Shown: in pieces, positions 60,948 through 64,000 of the stretch | Layout: the number at the start of each line of letters is the position of its first letter | Position numbering within the stretch: the first letter of the stretch is position 1 | Origin: Gaiellasilicea sp033857955 | Lineage (GTDB): Bacteria; Actinomycetota; Thermoleophilia; Gaiellales; Gaiellaceae | NCBI GenBank assembly: GCA_033857955.1 | Contig: JAWVCW010000028.1 | Location: 1-64,000 of the forward strand | Reading direction: 5' to 3' | DNA: 64,000 nt | Program-made: the position numbers and the translations under genes | The notes under the pieces: model-generated | Told to the model about the DNA's origin: nothing | Database searches by the model: none | What the model saw: only the letters and a program-made list of their open reading frames with translations

Positions 60948-61990
60948 CAATCCGCCGGGATCGCGGCCACGCCCGGGAGCTCCTTGCCCTCGAGCAGCTC
61001 CAGCGACGCGCCGCCGCCGGTCGAGACCCAGGAGATCTCGCCCTCGAGACCGAGCTCGTTGACAGCGCGGACCGAGTCGCCGCCGCCGACGACGGTGTAG
61101 CCGTCAACTGACGCGACAGCCTGCGCGACCGCCTTCGTCCCCTCCGCGAACCTTTCCCACTCGAAGACGCCCATCGGACCATTCCAGAACACCGTCTTCG
61201 CAGCCTGGATCCGGCGGACGAAGTCGGCGCGCGACTCCGGCCCGATGTCGAGCCCGAGCCAACCAGCCGGGAGCGCGTCGAACGGCGTCACCTGAGTCTC
61301 CGCGTCGGCGTCGAACGCGCTCGCCGCGACGACGTCGGTCGGGAGCACGACCGGGAAGGGAAGCGGGTTCTCGTCCCGAAGCTCCTCGGCCATCTTGCCG
61401 CCGACGAGCACCTCGTCCGCGCGTCCGCCGAGGTTCTTCAGGACGCCGAGCTTGTCCTCCACCTTGGCCCCGCCGGTGACGAGGAGGAAGGGCCGCTCGA
61501 CGTCGCCGAGGAGGCGTCCCAGGTGCTCGAGCTCGGCGAGCAGGAGGAGGCCCGCATAGGCCGGCAGGAGCTGCGCGACCCCGACCGTCGAGGCGTGCGC
61601 CCGGTGAGCCGAGCCGAACGCGTCGTTGACGAAGAGATCGCACCCCCGCGCGAGCTCGCAGGCAAACTCGGGATCGTTCTTCGTCTCGCCCGGGTTGAAC
61701 CGCGTGTTCTCGAGCACGTCGATCCGCTCGTCCGGAAGCAGCGAGCGCAGGCACTCCCGTACCGGCTCGATCCGGAACGCCGGATCCTCGCCCTTCGGCC
61801 GGCCGAGGTGCGAGCAGACACGGATCCTGGCCGCACCGCGTTCGAGCAGCAGTTCGAGGGTCGGCAGCGCGGCACGGATGCGCGTGTCGTCCGCGACCTG
61901 GCCGTCTTCGAGCGGAACGTTCAGGTCGGCTCGGACGAGCACCGCCTTGCCTTGGACGTCCGCGTCACGAACGGAGCGAGGCAACCGCAC
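60947..61990 (-). CDS. pgk: Phosphoglycerate kinase, compact form
   Basis: 347 aa, about 45 residues below the usual ~395. All core motifs are there: VLVRADLNVPL (about 17-27), CSHLGRPKG (about 58-66), NDAFGSAHRAHAST, GGAKVEDKLGVL and the ATP loop VSTGGGASLELLEG. The missing parts are loops, one in the N-domain before LENTRF and one after GGKMAEEL. It makes ATP from 1,3-bisphosphoglycerate. The start is GTG 61990, 3 nt after the gap stop. Confidence 0.95.
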   Translation of the reverse strand: MRLPRSVRDADVQGKAVLVRADLNVPLEDGQVADDTRIRAALPTLELLLERGAARIRVCSHLGRPKGEDPAFRIEPVRECLRSLLPDERIDVLENTRFNPGETKNDPEFACELARGCDLFVNDAFGSAHRAHASTVGVAQLLPAYAGLLLLAELEHLGRLLGDVERPFLLVTGGAKVEDKLGVLKNLGGRADEVLVGGKMAEELRDENPLPFPVVLPTDVVAASAFDADAETQVTPFDALPAGWLGLDIGPESRADFVRRIQAAKTVFWNGPMGVFEWERFAEGTKAVAQAVASVDGYTVVGGGDSVRAVNELGLEGEISWVSTGGGASLELLEGKELPGVAAIPAD

Positions 61991-61993
61991 GAT

Positions 61994-62989
61994 CTAGAGC
62001 AGCTTGCCGATCAGATCGACGAGCCGGCACGAGTAGCCCCACTCGTTGTCGTACCAGCCGAAGACCTTCACCATGGTGCCGTTCACCATCGTCAGGTCGC
62101 TGTCGAGGATGCAGGAGTAGGGGGAGCGCTTGATGTCGCTCGAGACGATCGGGTCCTCCGTGTACTGGAGGTAGCCCTGAAGCGGGCCCGCAGCGGCCGC
62201 GCGGAAGGCGTCGTTCACCTCGTCGACGGTCGTCTCGCGGCCGACCCGCACGACGAGATCGGTGACCGAGCCGGTCGGCACCGGCGCGCGCATGGACATC
62301 CCGTCGATCTTGCCCAGCAGCTCCGGCAAAACGAGCCCGATCGCCCGGGCGGCGCCGGTCGACGTCGGGATCAGGTTGATCGCCGCGGCGCGGGCGCGAC
62401 GGATGTCCTCGTGCGGCAGGTCGAGCACCCGCTGGTCGTTGGTGTACGCGTGAATCGTCGTCATGAAGCCCTGCTCGACCGTGAACGAGTCGTGCAGCAC
62501 CTTGGCCATCGGAGCGACGCAGTTCGTCGTGCAGGAGGCGTTGGAGATGATGTGGTGCGCAGCTCGGTCGTACGTGTCGTCGTTGACGCCGAGGACGACC
62601 GTGATGTCCGGCTCCGTCGCGGGAGCGGAGATGACGACCTTCTTCGCGCCCGCGTCGAGGTGCTTCTGCGCGCCGTCGCGTTTGGTGAAGAAGCCGGTCG
62701 ACTCGAGCACGACATCGACGCCGACGTCGCCCCACGGGATCGCGCCCGGATCGCGCTCGGAGAACAACTTGACCCGCTCTCCCCCGGCACGAATGACTCC
62801 ATCGCCGAGCTCGACGTCGCCCGGGAACGGCCCCAGATTCGAGTCGTACTTGAGCAGGTGCGCCATCGTCGCCTGGTCGCCGAGGTCGTTCGCAGCCACG
62901 ATCTCGATGTCCGCTTTGAGGTCGAGCTGCGCCCGGAAGAAGTTCCGCCCGATCCGGCCGAAGCCGTTGATGCCCACACGAATCGCCAT
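61994..62989 (-). CDS. gap: Glyceraldehyde-3-phosphate dehydrogenase
   Basis: A 331-aa class I GAPDH. NAD fold start VGINGFGRIGRNFFR, catalytic Cys in SNASCTTNCVAP (about 148-159), then TTIHAYTNDQ with the active-site His, and the C-terminal WYDNEWGYS. Asp in ANDLGD supports NAD rather than NADP use. The start ATG 62989 has AGAGGAG upstream. First gene of the glycolytic operon. Confidence 0.97.
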   Translation of the reverse strand: MAIRVGINGFGRIGRNFFRAQLDLKADIEIVAANDLGDQATMAHLLKYDSNLGPFPGDVELGDGVIRAGGERVKLFSERDPGAIPWGDVGVDVVLESTGFFTKRDGAQKHLDAGAKKVVISAPATEPDITVVLGVNDDTYDRAAHHIISNASCTTNCVAPMAKVLHDSFTVEQGFMTTIHAYTNDQRVLDLPHEDIRRARAAAINLIPTSTGAARAIGLVLPELLGKIDGMSMRAPVPTGSVTDLVVRVGRETTVDEVNDAFRAAAAGPLQGYLQYTEDPIVSSDIKRSPYSCILDSDLTMVNGTMVKVFGWYDNEWGYSCRLVDLIGKLL

Positions 62990-63032
62990 TCGCTCCTCTT
63001 CCTCCTGCGCTGTGTCGATTGCCGGGCGGAGT

Positions 63033-64000
63033 CTAGATCGCCAGCGGGTACTTCCCGCGCAGATACCGCAGGTACGGCTCCGGATCGAGCCCACCGCCGG
63101 TGATCCGCTCGACCAGTTCGCGCGGCCTGTACTTGCGGCCGTGCTGCCAGAGGTTCTCGCGCAGCCAGTCGGAGAGCGCGCCGAACTCACCCTGCTCGAA
63201 CTGGTCGTGCAGGTCCGGCACATCGGCGTTGACCTTCTCCCACAACTGGCCGGAGATGACGTTGCCGAGGGCGTAGGTCGAGAAGTAACCGATCGCTCCG
63301 ATCGCCCAATGCATGTCCTGGAGGACGCCGAGCGCGTCGTTCGGAGGCTCGACGCCGAGATAGTCCTGCATCCGCTGGTTCCAGATCTCGGGCAGCTCGT
63401 GGAGGTCGATCGTGTCTGCGAGCAACTCCTGCTCGAGCTCGAAACGGAGGATGATGTGGAGGTTGTACGTCGCCTCGTCGGCCTCGACCCGGATCAGCGA
63501 AGGTTCGACCCAGTTGACGGACCGGTACCAGTCCTCGACCTCGACCTTGCCGAGCCCCTCCGGGAACGTGCGCTGCAGCTGTGGGTAGAAGTACCGCCAG
63601 AACGGGAGGCTGCGACCGACCATGTTCTCCCACATGCGGCTCTGCGACTCGTGCAGGCCGAGTGAGGCGCCATGCGCGAGCGGCGTGCGCTCGAACTCAC
63701 GCGAGACGCCGTGCTCGTAGAGCCCGTGGCCGCACTCGTGCATCGTCCCGAAGAGACCGTCGAGGTTGTCCTCGAAGTAACGCGTCGTCAGCCGAATGTC
63801 GGTTGTCGCGATCGAGGACGCGAACGGGTGCACCGCGGTGTCGAGCCGCCATTCCGAGGGGTCGAAGCCGAAGCGCTCGATCACCTTCAGCTCGAAGTCC
63901 TGCTGCCGCTCGATCGGGAAGGTGGCCCCGCGCGCCGGACGTTCTCCCTCCGCGCGGGCGGCGGCGACCAGTGGCACCTGCTGCTCCTTGATCCGTTCGA
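63033..64000 (-). CDS. M32-family carboxypeptidase, C-terminal part (runs off the window)
   Basis: The last ~320 residues of a thermostable carboxypeptidase Taq-like enzyme. The zinc site is MHECGHGLYEHG (HExxH), followed by the family motif HESQSRMWEN and later LRFELEQELL. It trims C-terminal residues from peptides. The 5' end lies beyond base 64000. It is separated from gap by about 45 nt, on the same strand. Confidence 0.93.
   Translation of the reverse strand, partial: ERIKEQQVPLVAAARAEGERPARGATFPIERQQDFELKVIERFGFDPSEWRLDTAVHPFASSIATTDIRLTTRYFEDNLDGLFGTMHECGHGLYEHGVSREFERTPLAHGASLGLHESQSRMWENMVGRSLPFWRYFYPQLQRTFPEGLGKVEVEDWYRSVNWVEPSLIRVEADEATYNLHIILRFELEQELLADTIDLHELPEIWNQRMQDYLGVEPPNDALGVLQDMHWAIGAIGYFSTYALGNVISGQLWEKVNADVPDLHDQFEQGEFGALSDWLRENLWQHGRKYRPRELVERITGGGLDPEPYLRYLRGKYPLAI

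Overview
The window is high-GC DNA (roughly 70% by eye) with short intergenic gaps, many GTG and TTG starts, and stop/start overlaps of the ATGA or GTGA type. Gene content (mIHF next to gmk, rpoZ and coaBC; a PyrR-led pyr operon; ECF sigma factors; leaderless starts placed 6-9 nt after a TAnnnT box) points to an actinobacterium. The style of several proteins suggests a deep branch such as Thermoleophilia, but that placement is an inference from recall, not from a search. No rRNA, CRISPR array or insertion sequence was seen.

Layout. 1-3.8 kb: rimP-nusA-ylxR-infB on the minus strand, preceded by a terminator-like hairpin, then dtd. 3.8-5.5 kb: a lone type IV pilus/secretion ATPase. 5.5-21.8 kb: one long minus-strand run. 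It starts with pyrR-pyrB-pyrC-carA-carB-pyrK-pyrD and continues with mihF-gmk-rpoZ-coaBC. It ends with a MoxR/DUF58/transglutaminase set, a nucleotidyltransferase and a TPR protein. A PyrR-binding-type hairpin covers the pyrR ribosome binding site. 21.9-25.4 kb: a membrane glycosyltransferase-like protein, RNase Z, and a LysM protein under two LexA boxes. 25.7-28.2 kb: a phosphoesterase and a dgcN-dgcA pair for D-glutamate use. 28.2-39.6 kb: mixed housekeeping and regulatory genes (tRNA-Arg, queF, CorA, infA, an endolysin-like amidase, a response regulator, a large hybrid histidine kinase).

39.6-43.3 kb is a small genomic island in tRNA-Gly(CCC). A perfect 49-bp direct repeat of the tRNA 3' half marks both ends, and a second paired motif (20 of 23 bases alike) lies just inside each end. 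It carries a secreted propeller-like protein, a TlpA-type thioredoxin and a 447-aa protein with a PD-(D/E)XK nuclease pattern, but no integrase. A broken alpha/beta hydrolase lies just outside its right end.

43.9-47.7 kb: an aminotransferase-cupin-SDR-DUF1684 cluster and a response regulator. 47.7-53.5 kb: class I aldolase, GlpX, an SPFH protein with a 48-aa membrane partner, an arginyl-tRNA synthetase without a HIGH motif, and a TrkA-type channel-like protein without the usual filter. 53.5-58 kb: DUF3467, a phosphatase, a helical protein, and a cluster of two ECF sigma factors (one with a membrane segment and acidic tail) around an exported acidic protein. 58-63 kb: the glycolytic operon gap-pgk-(unknown gene)-tpiA-gpmI. 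The window ends inside an M32 carboxypeptidase.

The most notable items are the tRNA-Gly island with its putative nuclease, the LexA-controlled LysM gene, the PyrR hairpin that hides a ribosome binding site, the HIGH-less ArgRS, the CarB that lacks part of its oligomerisation domain, the membrane-linked sigma factor, and divergent leaderless gene pairs that share one symmetric -10 box.
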